From Moesziomyces globuligerus (Eukaryota; Basidiomycota; Ustilaginomycetes; Ustilaginales; Ustilaginaceae), in NCBI GenBank assembly GCA_030849465.1, contig JARVLF010000006.1, forward strand, positions 682,001 through 746,000: DNA of 64,000 nt, written 5' to 3'. A program made the position numbers and the translations under genes. This document shows, in pieces, positions 46,117 to 56,407 of this stretch (position 1 is the stretch's first letter; each line of letters begins with the position of its first letter). The notes beneath the pieces are model-generated. The model saw only the letters and a program-made list of their open reading frames with translations, did not search any database and was not told where the DNA came from.

Positions 46117-47922
46117 ATGGGGTCCAAGGCTAAAGCGGCCGGTAAGCAGGCATCTCTCTCGTCCGAGGCAGAGTCTGCGGCTTCATCGTCGTCAGAGGCT
46201 TCTTCCAGCCGTAGCGCCTCGCCTGCTCCTCACTCAAGCAACGATGTAGAGTCGACTTCCAGCCCCGCCAGCGCAGGCGACGTCGAATCTGGGAGCGCCT
46301 TGGATAGCGACAACAGCTCCGATGCAGACAGCGAGTCCGAGGACGAATCTTCCTCGAGACCCAAAATCGACGCGGCCAAGGCGCAGACGAAGCTGCACCA
46401 TGTTGCCAAGACGCTGCGCGCGACCGCCAAGAAGACCAAAACGTTCGAGGTGCAGAAGCTGGTCAAGAAGCTCAAGGGCTTGCGCAAGAAATCCTCGCTA
46501 GCAGACCAGGCCGAGCTCGCCGAAGCCGAGCTCGAAGCGCTCAAGTCGATCGACATCAACCTGCTCGCCGGCCGCGCGCTCGTCACCAAGATGGTCAAGG
46601 CCAAACTGCTGCCCCGCCCGACCGAGCTCGCTTCGGCCACTGCATCGTCCAGCCTGTATCTTCCTCTCGTAAAAGCAGAAGAGCTGCTGGGAGAGATCGT
46701 GCTCGGCGACCCGGTGGTGGCAGAGGGTGATCGTGCGCTCGAGCGCGCCAAGGCCAAAGTCGCCTCCTCCAAAGTGCTGGCAGATGAGGTGGGCAGGTTT
46801 GTTGAAGAGCTCAAGAAGCTTGCGGGCATCGAGCCCGCGGTGACCGAGAAGAAAACAAAGGAGGACAAGGGCAAGGGCAAGGCGGTTGATGATGACGAGG
46901 AGGCAGACCGCGAGTGGTCGGGCTCCGAAAGCGAGTCTGAATCGGAGACGGAGGCGATCGGAGCTGGAGACGTGGACGACATGGAAGACGACGAGGTGGA
47001 CGAAGAAGAGCTCGAGCGCGTGGGCAAGCAGAAGCTCGCTGCACTTGGCGACTTGTCGCAGTGGGACGATCTGATCGGCTCGGATTCGGCTGCCGAGTCG
47101 GACGAGAACGAGGACGAGCCGCCGAAGCCAGGGAAGCGCGCGGCACGCCACTCGGATGCTGGTAGCGATGGCTCGGATGACGATATCTCTTCTGAGGACT
47201 CCGGAAGCGAAGACGAATCGAGCGCATCCGACTCGGACTTGGACTCAGGCTCGGACCAGGACTCGGACTCGGATTCGGAGTCCAAGTCAGACTCCTCGGC
47301 GAGCGGTCAGCGATCGAAGAAGCGCAAGGCCAGCACCAAGGACAAGGCGTCGAAGAAGGCCAAGACGTCTGGCAGCTCTGCGTTCCTGCCGTCGCTGTCG
47401 ACGGGCTTCATTGCGGGACGAAGTGACGATGAGTGGTCGGACGCCGAGGCGGACCTGGCTGACCGGGATCTGTCCGAGCTCAAGAACGGCAAGAAGGAGC
47501 GCAAGAACCGCATGGGCCAGCGCGCGCGCAAGGCGCTCTACGAGAAGAAGTACGGCAAGAACGCCAACCACATCAAGGTGCGCGAGCAGCGCAAAGCCGC
47601 CAAGCAAGCCAGACCCACCTCGCACGCGGCCGCAACGTCGTCGGGCCGCGTGAGGCCGCCCGCTTTCCAGGCTCCCGCCAAACGCGACGGAGGCTGGGGT
47701 GGTCCAGTAGCTCCACTTCCAAAACAGCCAAAACGTCCCTTCGTCCCACGCCCCGCACCACTCGCCCCAGCGCCGGCGCCAGCACACGTGCAGACACCCC
47801 AAACAGCGCAGAAGCCGGCGGCGAGCAGCCAGGAGATGCATCCGTCGTGGATCGCCAAGCAGAAGCAGAAGGAGCTCATGGCACAGGTCAAACCGGAGGG
47901 CAAGAAGATTGTCTTCGATTGA
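46117..47922 (+). CDS. BUD22: BUD22/SRFBP1-like ribosome biogenesis protein
   Basis: This 601-aa single-exon protein is highly charged. After an acidic Ser-rich N-terminus comes a basic coiled segment ('AKAQTKLHHVAKTLRATAKK' and 'VQKLVKKLKGLRKK', residues about 80-125). Long Asp/Glu/Ser tracts fill the middle. The C-terminal Bud22 signature is 'KNRMGQRARKALYEKKYG' followed by 'HPSWIAKQKQKE' and the terminal 'GKKIVFD'. Bud22 acts in the nucleolus in 18S rRNA maturation with the small-subunit processome. The ATG at 46117 (ATCATGG) is chosen; the frame is open upstream to 45991 without conserved sequence. Acidic tracts could vary in length between strains. Confidence 0.85.
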   Translation: MGSKAKAAGKQASLSSEAESAASSSSEASSSRSASPAPHSSNDVESTSSPASAGDVESGSALDSDNSSDADSESEDESSSRPKIDAAKAQTKLHHVAKTLRATAKKTKTFEVQKLVKKLKGLRKKSSLADQAELAEAELEALKSIDINLLAGRALVTKMVKAKLLPRPTELASATASSSLYLPLVKAEELLGEIVLGDPVVAEGDRALERAKAKVASSKVLADEVGRFVEELKKLAGIEPAVTEKKTKEDKGKGKAVDDDEEADREWSGSESESESETEAIGAGDVDDMEDDEVDEEELERVGKQKLAALGDLSQWDDLIGSDSAAESDENEDEPPKPGKRAARHSDAGSDGSDDDISSEDSGSEDESSASDSDLDSGSDQDSDSDSESKSDSSASGQRSKKRKASTKDKASKKAKTSGSSAFLPSLSTGFIAGRSDDEWSDAEADLADRDLSELKNGKKERKNRMGQRARKALYEKKYGKNANHIKVREQRKAAKQARPTSHAAATSSGRVRPPAFQAPAKRDGGWGGPVAPLPKQPKRPFVPRPAPLAPAPAPAHVQTPQTAQKPAASSQEMHPSWIAKQKQKELMAQVKPEGKKIVFD

Positions 47923-47986
47923 AGTCTTGCAATGCACGTGTTCCTTTCTGCATTAACAAGGTCTGTGCTATCCGTCGGAGGGCGAA

Positions 47987-49126
47987 CTAGGAGCGGCGTT
48001 CAGCGATCTTGATGAGGTCAGCGACGACGCCCATGGCGGTGACGTCCGCACCGGCACCCGAGCCCTGGACGAGCAGCGGGCGGGCCGAGTAGCGCTTGGT
48101 GTGGAAGGCGATGATGTTGTCCGAGCCCGAGAGCGACGAGGCAAACGGATGCGAGGCCGGGTAGGTCTCGAGCGACGCCTTGATCTCCTTGTTCTTGACA
48201 TCGATCACACCGACGTATCGCAGCACCGATCCGTTGTCGAAGGCCTCCTTGTTGAGCTTGTCGTAGTCGCCGTCGAATTCGGGCAGACGCTTGACGTACT
48301 CCTCTCCCGAGGCGACATCCGCCAGTGGGGCCGGAGTGAGCGAGTGTGTCGGGACCGAGAGGTAGCCTTCGGGCAGGGCGTCCTTGAGTTCGGGCACGAG
48401 TCGCGACAGAATCGCGAGCTTACGCGCCACATCCGATCCGGAGAGATCGTCGTTCGGGTGGGGCTCCGTGTATCCGTTCTCCTTGGCGAACTTGACGATG
48501 TCCGAGAACTTCTTGTCGCCGCCCTTGGGCGTGGAGAACTCGTTGAAGATGTACGAGAGCGTGCCGCTGAAGACGCCCTCGATCTTGGTGATTTCGTCGC
48601 CCGTGTTGACGAGGTCGACGAGCGACGAGATGATGGGCAGGCCAGCGCCGACGGTGGACTCCTGGTAGACGAGGGGGCCCTTGGAGCCCGCCTTGTCATT
48701 GGACTTGTGCTTGAGGATATCGTTGTACAGATCGATCGACCCCGAGAACGCCTTCTTGTTGGGCGTCACCACGCTGAGGCCTGCAGCGAGGAACTCCGGG
48801 TAGAAGGCGGCGACTTTCTCGTCCGAGGTGTTGTCGACGACGGCAGTGTGGCGGCCCGACTCGCGCGTGATCTTCTGCAGCTCAGCCACGAGCTCGGGGA
48901 GGGCGAGGGCAGAGGTGGAGCTGCTGGCGAGCTGCGACTTCCAGTCCGAGCCGCCGAGCGAAAGCGGCGACGAGGGGCTGCTCAGAAGCGTCTTCTTGCT
49001 GTTCTGCAGCGCGACAATGTGCAGCTTGGACGAGAGGCCAGCGACGGTGGTCAGCTGCTGGATGACCGAAGAGCCGACCAGACCGACGCCGATGATGGCC
49101 ACATTGATTCCCTGAGTTCCCGCCAT
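47987..49126 (-). CDS. HOM6: Homoserine dehydrogenase
   Basis: This is a 379-aa single-exon NAD(P)H enzyme that reduces aspartate semialdehyde to homoserine, on the route to threonine and methionine. The nucleotide-binding loop is 'IGVGLVGSSV' (residues 11-20). Then come 'VVDNTSDEKVA', 'VVTPNKKAFSGS', 'YQESTVGAGLPIISSL', 'GVFSGTLSYIFNEF' and 'DDLSGSDVARKLAIL' with catalytic Lys/Asp positions. 'VQGSGAGADVTAMGVVAD' is at the C-terminus. All are standard for the fungal Hom6 type, which lacks an aspartokinase fusion and an ACT domain. The length matches the family. Directly before the ATG the transcript carries a (CA)12 tract, at 49127-49150, an unusual leader. Confidence 0.95.
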   Translation of the reverse strand: MAGTQGINVAIIGVGLVGSSVIQQLTTVAGLSSKLHIVALQNSKKTLLSSPSSPLSLGGSDWKSQLASSSTSALALPELVAELQKITRESGRHTAVVDNTSDEKVAAFYPEFLAAGLSVVTPNKKAFSGSIDLYNDILKHKSNDKAGSKGPLVYQESTVGAGLPIISSLVDLVNTGDEITKIEGVFSGTLSYIFNEFSTPKGGDKKFSDIVKFAKENGYTEPHPNDDLSGSDVARKLAILSRLVPELKDALPEGYLSVPTHSLTPAPLADVASGEEYVKRLPEFDGDYDKLNKEAFDNGSVLRYVGVIDVKNKEIKASLETYPASHPFASSLSGSDNIIAFHTKRYSARPLLVQGSGAGADVTAMGVVADLIKIAERRS

Positions 49127-49150
49127 TGTGTGTGTGTGTGTGTGTGTGTG
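49127..49150. repeat. (TG)12 microsatellite abutting the HOM6 start codon
   Basis: Twelve TG units on the plus strand. In the minus-strand transcript this reads CA repeats ending immediately before the homoserine dehydrogenase ATG. Confidence 0.9.
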
Positions 49151-49630
49151 AGGACGTGATGAAGATGAGATGGTGGATCTATGCAAGAAAGCAAGGTGAG
49201 GGTTGGTCTGTGGGCGGGACCGAGTCACGACCTTCTGCAGGCCAAGGACGAGGTGCATAGCGTGCTTTCTTCGCCTATAATGCACAAGCCAACTCTAAAG
49301 CAGGGCACGGAAATTGGCCGAAAATTGCGACACGAGCTTGAGATATTCTTACCGCACGAGACGCAGCAGCATCACAACCCGGAAGCAGAGCGAAGCATGT
49401 GGAGTTAAAACTTAACCGCAGCTGTGCTTTGCAGCCCCGGTCCGCTCTGAAAGCCGGCTGGCTGTGAGCGTCCTTCTTCGGCGGCAGCCCGCGGAGCCTG
49501 ACATAATGGCCAGGGTCTCCTTCCAACACCTCGGTGACTCCTTCATCTAGCTCTCCGTACAAGAAGGGCGCACACACGTACGCACAATCGACTCTCCTGA
49601 CATCAAGCAGCCATCGGCAACACATTCGTC
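49151..49630. promoter_or_regulatory. Divergent promoter, HOM6 / riboflavin synthase
   Basis: 480 bp. No gene is seen; no clear TATA box on either side. Confidence 0.3.
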
Positions 49631-50603
49631 ATGTTCACAGGAATCGGTAAGTGGATCGCTCTTGTTGACGAGCCGCCGTGGATCCTCAAGACAACTGACC
49701 ACCTGACACGATATCTTGGCCCCGGCGTCTGCAGTCGAGCTCTTGGCTCCTATCATCGATATCTCGCCGCAGGATGCGTCCAAGTCCGGCGGCGGAGGCT
49801 ACTCCATGACGATAGGCAAGACCTCCACCATCCTGAAGGACTGCCACATTGGCGACAGCATTGCGGTCAACGGCACATGTCTCACGGTCACCGAGTTCGA
49901 CGCCAACGAGGCGGCCCACGGCGGCTACTTCAAGATCGGCGTCGCTCCCGAAACGCTCAAGAAGACCAACCTCGGAGACCTCAAGGTGGGCGATGGCGTC
50001 AACTGCGAACGCGCCATGGACGCACACACGCGCTTCGGCGGTCACTTTGTTCAGGGCCACGTCGACACGACTGCGCTCATCCGATCCGTCGTCCCCAACG
50101 GCAACGCACTCACCATCACGCTCCGCCTGCAGCACAAGCCCGACTCCCTGCCCTTGCCGAGCAGCCTCTCGCCGTACCTTATTCCCAAGGGATACGTCAC
50201 GCTCGACGGAGCCTCGTTGACCCTCATCGAGGTCTCGCCCGCCACGGGCGGCCCCATCCCGTCCAATTCGACCGCAGGCGAGGTGCGCGAGGATCTGCAG
50301 ACGGAGAAGAAGCAGATCGTCGAGTTCTCGGTCATGCTCATCGCGCATACCCAGGAGGTCATCGGACTCAGCAGGAAGAAGCCCGGCGACACGGTCAATG
50401 TGGAGCTCGACATGGTCGGCAAGTACGTCCACCGCGCAGTGCTCGGCTCGTTGGAGAGAGATGCAGAGGAGCACGACCAGGACGCCAAGAGCGTCGATGC
50501 AGGCCGCGCAGCTGTCGGCACCGCAGTCGGCCCAGCATCGTCTCAGGCCCTGGAAGGGATGGTCGAAAGGATAGTCCGAAAGGTCCTCAGCGAACAAAAG
50601 TAA
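49631..50603 (+). CDS. RIB5: Riboflavin synthase, two exons
   Basis: Exon 1 is only 16 nt (49631-49646) and encodes 'MFTGI'; exon 2 is 49735-50603. The phase-1 intron (GTAAGT donor, two CTGAC-like branch points, CTGCAG acceptor) joins them to 'MFTGIVELLAPIIDI', the hallmark start. The 294-aa product has two lumazine-binding repeats, each with a 'V-N-G-T-C-L-T-V' or 'LDGASLTLIEV' strand. It also has 'GGHFVQGHVDTTALI' and the repeat-2 'AHTQEVIGLSRKKPGD' segment. The enzyme dismutates two 6,7-dimethyl-8-ribityllumazine molecules to riboflavin. It is longer than the yeast enzyme because of a 45-residue tail after 'VLGSLERDAEE' and a Ser/Pro loop in repeat 2. Without the tiny first exon the conserved start would be missing. 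Confidence 0.94.
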
Positions 50604-51143
50604 TCTCTCCATCCGAGAATCGTCAGTGCATCACGTCAACGCACATGTTTCCTCAGCAATCATACTGGCTGTTGCCGTTTGTCACCCAGACATGAAGCCG
50701 CAAATCGCGGCTGGGATCGTCCCTCATCAGTCGGTGCTGCGGCGCTGTCGGGAGCGGTCGAAGTTGAAATGAATCGAGGGAAATCATTCCCACGGTGGTG
50801 ATGAGATTCGACATCGTATGATGACAGATGTCGATCCCGTCTCGACTCCATCTCTTGGGTCACCGGATCTGCCTGCAGCGAGCTCGGTCTGGCGAGCAAC
50901 TCATCCACTTCCCATCTCCTATTTCATGATGTTCAGTTGATTCGTTCTCGACGACAGATGATGTTGCTCGGCTCTTTCTCACGGAGTCCTTTCTCGCATA
51001 GGCATCCTCCGAACAGCCTCTCTTGCGAGAGTGAACCTACGTTCTAGCCTCGGTCTAAGAAGGCATATATACCGCTCACTCACATCGTTTAAAGCTGGGT
51101 ACCACAGCACAAAAGATCAAATTCCAATCACGCAGTCATCGCC
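50604..51143. promoter_or_regulatory. Left border of the secreted-protein array
   Basis: This spacer separates the housekeeping RIB5 gene from the first array member. TATATA at 51066-51071 lies 78 bp before the ATG at 51144. No coding sequence is seen. Confidence 0.4.
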
Positions 51144-51513
51144 ATGCATCCCTCCCTCGTTCGAACCTTGCTCGTGGCCGCCGTGGCCACCTCGGGCGTT
51201 GTGGCGTCGGCACCGCGATGCTATTTCCACTATTCGATCACGCGAGGCCTCGAAGCGCCTGCGGGATGCCCACACGACACGGACTGGACGCACTGCTGCC
51301 TCGTCCCCTTCTCCAACTTCGACCCGGTCCATCCACACGTCGGAACGTACACGGGGTAAGTCAGTCGATCGACCAAACGAGATGTGCAGAGACGAAGCAC
51401 AGCAGCTGACCATTCGGTGGCGCTCACGGCATGATAGAGTATGCCAGATCGATCCTTACATCCCACCTGAATCGAGCGATATCTGCGAGCGTCTGAGCGA
51501 TCGGGACCAGTAA
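51144..51513 (+). CDS. Array gene 1: small secreted six-cysteine protein
   Basis: Exons 51144-51355 and 51438-51513 encode 95 aa. The signal peptide is about 'MHPSLVRTLLVAAVATSGVV'. The mature part has C-Y-F-H-Y, 'GCPHDTDWTHCCL', then 'GVCQIDPYIP' and 'DICERL' from exon 2. Subtype 1, marked by 'W-T-H-C-C-L'. This is the most diverged signal peptide of the array (HPSLV rather than xFSLIQ). Choosing the acceptor ATAG at 51437 keeps the fifth cysteine; the next AG two bases on would lose it. Secreted and probably disulfide-bonded; a host-directed effector role is inferred from the array's character only. Confidence 0.82.
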
Positions 51514-51819
51514 GCCGATAGTCTGCGCACAGCAAGACGTGGCTGTGTAGCCAGCGCAGGAGGTGTGATGAAATACATGTCTTTTTCACAGCCACTGTGG
51601 GATCAGGTCTACGGTGGGAGGATCGTGCATGGTGAGGTGTGACACCAACCCACACTCCCTCATGGTCGAGACCACTTCTGTGTGGGATCGCTTCTCTGTG
51701 TACTATCCGTCGCATGACAAAGCATCATAGGATAATGGCCAGTGTCGCAGATACAATCCAGCTCCTGTAAACCGTCCACACCGGTATTCCGCAACACAAC
51801 TTCACTAAGCTTCACGACG

Positions 51820-52141
51820 ATGCACTTTTCTCTCATTCAAGCCATTGTGGTGGCCAGCTTCGTCATGCTAGGCGTTGCAGCGCAGGAGGTGCAGCCCACG
51901 TGTAGGATCCAGTACTCAATCTCGCTTCCGATCATTCTTGCAGGATGTCCGGCGGGCTACAGGTACTGCTGCCTTAGGAGCCCTTCCGACTATAAGCCTG
52001 GAATGGGCAGCATCGAAGGGTAAGTCCGAGGCTCTCGCCCACAACATTCGGAACCACTCTACAGCGGCTGACGCAGCTCCTTTGGTCCAATCTTTCAGTA
52101 TCTGCAAAGATTCTGACGAAAATGCGCAGTGCTGGGACTAA
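51820..52141 (+). CDS. Array gene 2: small secreted six-cysteine protein
   Basis: Exons 51820-52019 and 52099-52141 encode 80 aa. The signal peptide is 'MHFSLIQAIVVASFVMLGVA'. The mature part starts 'QEVQPTCRIQYSIS', then 'GCPAGYRYCCLRSPSDYKPG', and exon 2 gives 'GICKDSDENAQCWD'. Subtype 2, closest to gene 3. The core promoter is weaker than in its neighbours (GATACAAT near 51750 instead of TATAAA), so expression may differ. The intron carries the array-typical CAGCGGCTGACG branch region. Confidence 0.85.
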
Positions 52142-52499
52142 TCGATTAACCTAGGCCATACAGCACGCAGTTGCTGCCGCTGTACAACGCAGATGCGCAT
52201 ATGGGCATGGTTGGATCAGGCCACGGTGGGAACGGGCCACGGTGGGATTAGGTCACGGTGGGCAGGGACCCACGACCTCACCTCTTCTAGATGCGTGCAA
52301 TGAGACACCTCTTGGCTCTCGGCCCCCACTTTTTTGGCGTTCAGATCGCTACTGTGTGAGGATCAAATCGATTGTCACGAGCCGAAGCCATGCGATGAAG
52401 CGATACTGGTCAGGATGCGGTTGCAGATATAAACCCGCTCTGACGTCCACACGACCGATACAGTATCTCACCCACACAACTTATCCAAACTTATCTATC

Positions 52500-52817
52500 A
52501 TGCACTTCTCTCTCGTTCAAGCCGTTCTTGTGGCCAGCATCGCCATGCTGGGCGTTGGAGCCCAGGAGGCTCAGCAGCCGACGTGCAGTATCCAATACTC
52601 AATTTCGAGTCCGCACGTCGTCGGTGGATGCCCGGCGGGCTACCGGTGGTGCTGCCTCAAGAACCCTTCAGACTACAAGCCCGGAGTGGGCAACATCGCA
52701 GGGTAAGTCTTAGGCTCGCGTTCACACTGATCCACTCAACCGCGGCTGACGCAACCATTTTGGTCCTACAGTATCTGCAAAGATTCGACCGACGGTGGAC
52801 AGTGCCTGGAGGGCTAA
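52500..52817 (+). CDS. Array gene 3: small secreted six-cysteine protein
   Basis: Exons 52500-52702 and 52772-52817 encode 82 aa. It is very similar to gene 2: 'TCSIQYSIS', 'GCPAGYRWCCLKNPSDYKPG', and 'GICKDSTDGGQCLEG' from exon 2. TATAAA at 52438-52443. Upstream, GCCACGGTGGGA, GGTCACGGTGGG and related units repeat at 52205-52265. Subtype 2; genes 2 and 3 look like a recent duplicate pair. Confidence 0.87.
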
Positions 52818-53183
52818 TCACTCATCCCAGACCCCAGGAATCAGCGCGGGCGACTGCGTCGCTGCTGTTGTACAGTGCATATGCGCATTGATGCCTAATG
52901 GGCTTAGGCCGAGGTGGGGTGGCTCCTATATTCTCATCCAGATGCACGCGATGAGCCCCTCACGACCTCATCTAGAAGCATGCAATGGGACGCCTCTTGA
53001 CCCACACCTTTGTGCCGCTTAGAACGCTTTTGTGTATGAGAAGAGCCCACCGCCCACGTTGTGTGACGGAGCCGTGCGACGAAGCGATGTCGGTCGAGAT
53101 CAGGTCGCAGATATAAAGCCGCTCTGATATCCACGCCACAGCTATCCTTTCCTCATCAAACAATCCAGCCAAGCTTCTCAATC

Positions 53184-53506
53184 ATGTACTTCTCTCTCAT
53201 TCAAGCCGTTGTGATGGCCAGCGTCGCCATGTTGGGCGTCAGTGCCCAGTCAGCTTCGTGCACGATCAAGTACGACAACATCAATGTGCAGCCGCCCTCC
53301 CTGTGCCCGCTGCCGTTCCGCTACTGCTGCCTCAAGGATCCCTCCACCTATCAGATCCACCCGCCCGGAAGCGGCGTCTACCAAGGGTAAGTTTCGTTCA
53401 CGCGTTCCAGCTCAGAAACACGCAACAGCGGCTGACAGTAACCACTGGCTACAATAGTATCTGCAAGAGAACTATCGAAGAGGGCGACGTCTGCATGGAG
53501 ACCTAA
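53184..53506 (+). CDS. Array gene 4: small secreted six-cysteine protein
   Basis: Exons 53184-53386 and 53458-53506 encode 83 aa. The signal peptide is 'MYFSLIQAVVMASVAMLGVS'. The mature part has 'SCTIKYDNIN', 'LCPLPFRYCCLKDPSTYQ' and 'GSGVYQG'; exon 2 gives 'ICKRTIEEGDVCMET'. Subtype 3 (P-L-P-F-x-Y-C-C-L-K-D-P-S), shared with gene 8, 2.9 kb downstream. TATAAA at 53112-53117. Confidence 0.87.
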
Positions 53507-53818
53507 TCGGACATCTCTTTCCCTATGATGCAGCTCGCTCAGGCGACTGCGTGGCTGTTGCTACACATTGCAAGTGCACAATTGTGCATCGTGGGACCGG
53601 GTCGCGGTGGGAAGTCACCACCTCATCTAGATGCATGAAATGCGAACCCCTTACCCACACTCCGGCAGCTAGATTGCTATGCGAAGAAAGTGAGCTTGCA
53701 CCAACGTATGACGAAGCGATGTCGGTCAGGATCAGGTCGCAGATATAAAGTCCGCTCTGCGGTCTCCCGTAATCAAGTCGTCCTACCACAATAAAGGTCT
53801 CGAGCAAGCTCATCCGTC

Positions 53819-54167
53819 ATGTATTTTTCTCTCATCCGAGCCGTCGTGATGGCCAGCGTGGCCATCTTGGGCGCTCGAGCCACGTCGCCATCGTGCACAG
53901 TCAAGTATACAGCCGAGGGCCTGAAACCACCCGAGGGATGCCCGATCATGCCGTACACGCACTGCTGCCTCACGGCCTCATCCAACTACAGCCCTCGCCA
54001 GCCCAAGGTCGGCAGTTACGAAGGGTAAGTAGTTGCCTCGCGCTATGAACTACAGTGCCAAGCGATTGGAGCTAACCACAGTCACTCTGGTATGGAATAA
54101 CAGTGTCTGTTATCTAGGCCCCGACCTTGAGCCTGAGCTCGAGGAACGCTGCATCCCCCTGGCCTAA
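53819..54167 (+). CDS. Array gene 5: small secreted six-cysteine protein
   Basis: Exons 53819-54024 and 54104-54167 encode 89 aa. The signal peptide is 'MYFSLIRAVVMASVAILGAR', nearly that of gene 4, whereas the mature part is subtype 1 ('SCTVKYTAEGLKPPEGCP', 'YTHCCLTASSNY'). Exon 2 is longer: 'GVCYLGPDLEPELEERC' then 'IPLA'. A subtype-3-like leader on a subtype-1 body suggests unequal exchange or gene conversion. TATAAA at 53744-53749. Confidence 0.85.
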
Positions 54168-54497
54168 CGACTCGTGTCTGGCCTCGAGCAGGTGTCATCC
54201 CGCGAGTGCAAGATCTGCACGTAGAAGCATAGTGGGAAAGGTCCCACAGCCTTGCTTCGTTCCGTTCTATGCGACTCATTCAATTCTACATGAGCTCATC
54301 ATGATATCGAGACCGCTTCCGTGAGGAGAGTCACTCCTCTTCTCACTCTCAATCCTCCGTCGTGTGCCAGAGTCAAGGCTCTGATGATCTCGGTGAATCG
54401 GTGAAAGCCACCAAGGAAACAGATATAAACGGCGTCTTGATGTCGACACCATCGATGCTCCTGTCCACATCCTGGAATTCGAACAGACCTCGTCATA

Positions 54498-54841
54498 ATG
54501 ATTTTCTGCCTCTTCGAGATCATTCTCATGGCCGGCGTGGCCATGTGGGGCGCGAGGGCTTCAACTCCGGCGTGTACGATCAAGTATCCAGCCGAGACGG
54601 GTCTGGGGACGCCCGTCGGGTGCCCACGCCAGTCGATCTGGACGCACTGCTGCCTCAGCCCTGCGTCCAACTACGACCGCTATCATCCGCGGGTTGGCAC
54701 GTATGCGGGGTGAGTCTCAGCCTCGCACTGAACGCCTAGCCCCACCAGGCAGAAACTGACCGTCCTGTTCGATTCCAAAGCGTCTGCCTTCCGGAAGCTC
54801 CACCCGGGCTGGAATACAGCTGCGTGACGCTGCGTCATTAG
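54498..54841 (+). CDS. Array gene 6: small secreted six-cysteine protein
   Basis: Exons 54498-54709 and 54781-54841 encode 90 aa; the donor is GTGAGT rather than GTAAGT. The signal peptide 'MIFCLFEIILMAGVAMWGAR' is unusual in carrying an extra cysteine within the leader. The mature part has 'ACTIKYPAETGLGTPVGCP', 'IWTHCCLSPASNY'; exon 2 gives 'GVCLPEAPPGLEYSCVTLRH'. Subtype 1. TATAAA at 54424-54429. Confidence 0.84.
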
Positions 54842-55328
54842 CGCATGCCCTAAGAAGCATCTCGCTCGCTCTATTACGCAAGTACGCATTCGTACATGGT
54901 GGGTCAAGCTGCGCGATGAGAAGATCTCACGAGCTGTGCAAACTTGAGGACGAATCAAGAGCCTGAGCACGAAGAAGGTGCTCGCTTGCTCGTCCGAACG
55001 CGTCGTCGACTCATCGGCGTTATGTGACGCGTGTCAGAAAATGGATCGCCCAAGTGCTGCGGGATCAGCAAAAGGATGGTGGGAAGGGTCCCACGGCCTT
55101 TCCTACTTCCGCGTGATGGGGCGCCTCTTGTCCCACACTTCTTCAGCATCACTTTCATCTCGTTAGTCCCACCTGCTGCCGATTCTCCTCCGTCGTGATG
55201 AGCGATAGGGGCAGCTCGGACAAGTGTTGTGAATATAAAATCTATCGAATCCCTCCTGCTGTCCGCCTAGCCAACACCTGCATCCATATCACTGCGCTCG
55301 AACGAAGTGCAGGTGTAAGACTAGGATC

Positions 55329-55675
55329 ATGTATCTTTCTCTCGTTCAAGCCGCGATGGTGTCAGGCATCGTCATGTGGGGCGTAAGCGCATCGGTGCCG
55401 CCGTGCAGGGTCAGGTATACAGCCGGCAGAGGACTGGAAGCGCCCACCGGATGTCCGCGAGCCTCAATCTGGACTCACTGCTGCCTGGATCCCTCGTCCG
55501 GCTACCATCACAGCCATCCAAGCTCCGGCACGTACGATGGGTAAGTTCAAATCTCGCGACAACCCAGGGCCAGAGGCTGACAAAACCACCTCGGTCGCAT
55601 AGTATCTGCTATCCCATCGCTCTGCCCGGGATCGAAGAGACTTGTGTTCCCTTGATCCATCATTCTAGGCCCTGA
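55329..55675 (+). CDS. Array gene 7: small secreted six-cysteine protein
   Basis: Exons 55329-55540 and 55603-55675 encode 94 aa, with the shortest intron of the array (62 bp). The signal peptide is 'MYLSLVQAAMVSGIVMWGVS'. The mature part has 'PCRVRYTAGRGLEAPTGCP', 'IWTHCCLDPSSGY'; exon 2 gives 'GICYPIALPGIEETC' and a basic tail ending 'HHSRP'. Subtype 1. TATAAA at 55234-55239, 95 bp before the ATG. Confidence 0.85.
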
Positions 55676-56069
55676 GAAGCAGCTCGCTCGGGCCACTGAG
55701 CCGATGCAGCACCGACGCGTATGGTGGGAGCAGGGCACAGTGGAATGGGTCCCACAACCTCATCGAGATACAGTAGATGCATGAAATGAGACGCTTTTCG
55801 TCCTTCACTTCTTTGGCGACAAGACCGCATTCAATCTGAGAGTCCCACTGTTGTCCTTGACTACGCCTGTTGCAGTCGAACGAAGCGATTGCGAGCGATG
55901 AGACGTCAGCAACCTCAATGTAGCAGGGCTTTCGACAGCGCTAATGAGTCGCCAAAACCCTTTTGGTTGGCGACCCTGATGAGTCTCGCATATTTAAGAC
56001 CCGTCTTGGTACATCCCGAGAAACAATGTCCCCCATTCATGCCACAGAGCTTCAGCAAGCTTCGCAACC

Positions 56070-56407
56070 ATGCACTTCTCTCTTATCCAGGCCGTTGTCA
56101 TTGCCAGCTTCTCAATGTGGGGCGTAGCAGCCCAGGAGGCGTCGTGCACGATCAAGTACACAAACCTGGGACCGGAACCGCCCTCCGAGTGCCCGCTGCC
56201 ATTCAACTACTGTTGCCTCAAAGATCCGTCCAGCTATCAGCTGCACCAGCCCGGGAGCGGCGTGTACCAAGGGTAAGCCTCCTTTTCCGCTCCAAATAAC
56301 CCAGAACCGAACCACTCGGCAGCGACTGACGGCGACCACGTTTGCACCATAGCTACTGCTCCAAGACTGGCGGCAGCCCCCCGGACGAGCTCTGCATAGA
56401 GGTCTAA
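56070..56407 (+). CDS. Array gene 8: small secreted six-cysteine protein
   Basis: Exons 56070-56272 and 56353-56407 encode 85 aa; donor GTAAGC. The signal peptide is 'MHFSLIQAVVIASFSMWGVA'. The mature part has 'SCTIKYTNLGPEPPSECP', 'LPFNYCCLKDPSSYQ', 'GSGVYQG'; exon 2 gives 'YCSKTGGSPPDELCIEV'. Subtype 3, like gene 4. TATTTAAG at about 55991 is the core promoter. Confidence 0.86.

Noticed and set aside
48101..49159. 352-codon plus-strand frame opposite homoserine dehydrogenase
   Set aside because: Antisense shadow; its end runs into the TG microsatellite.
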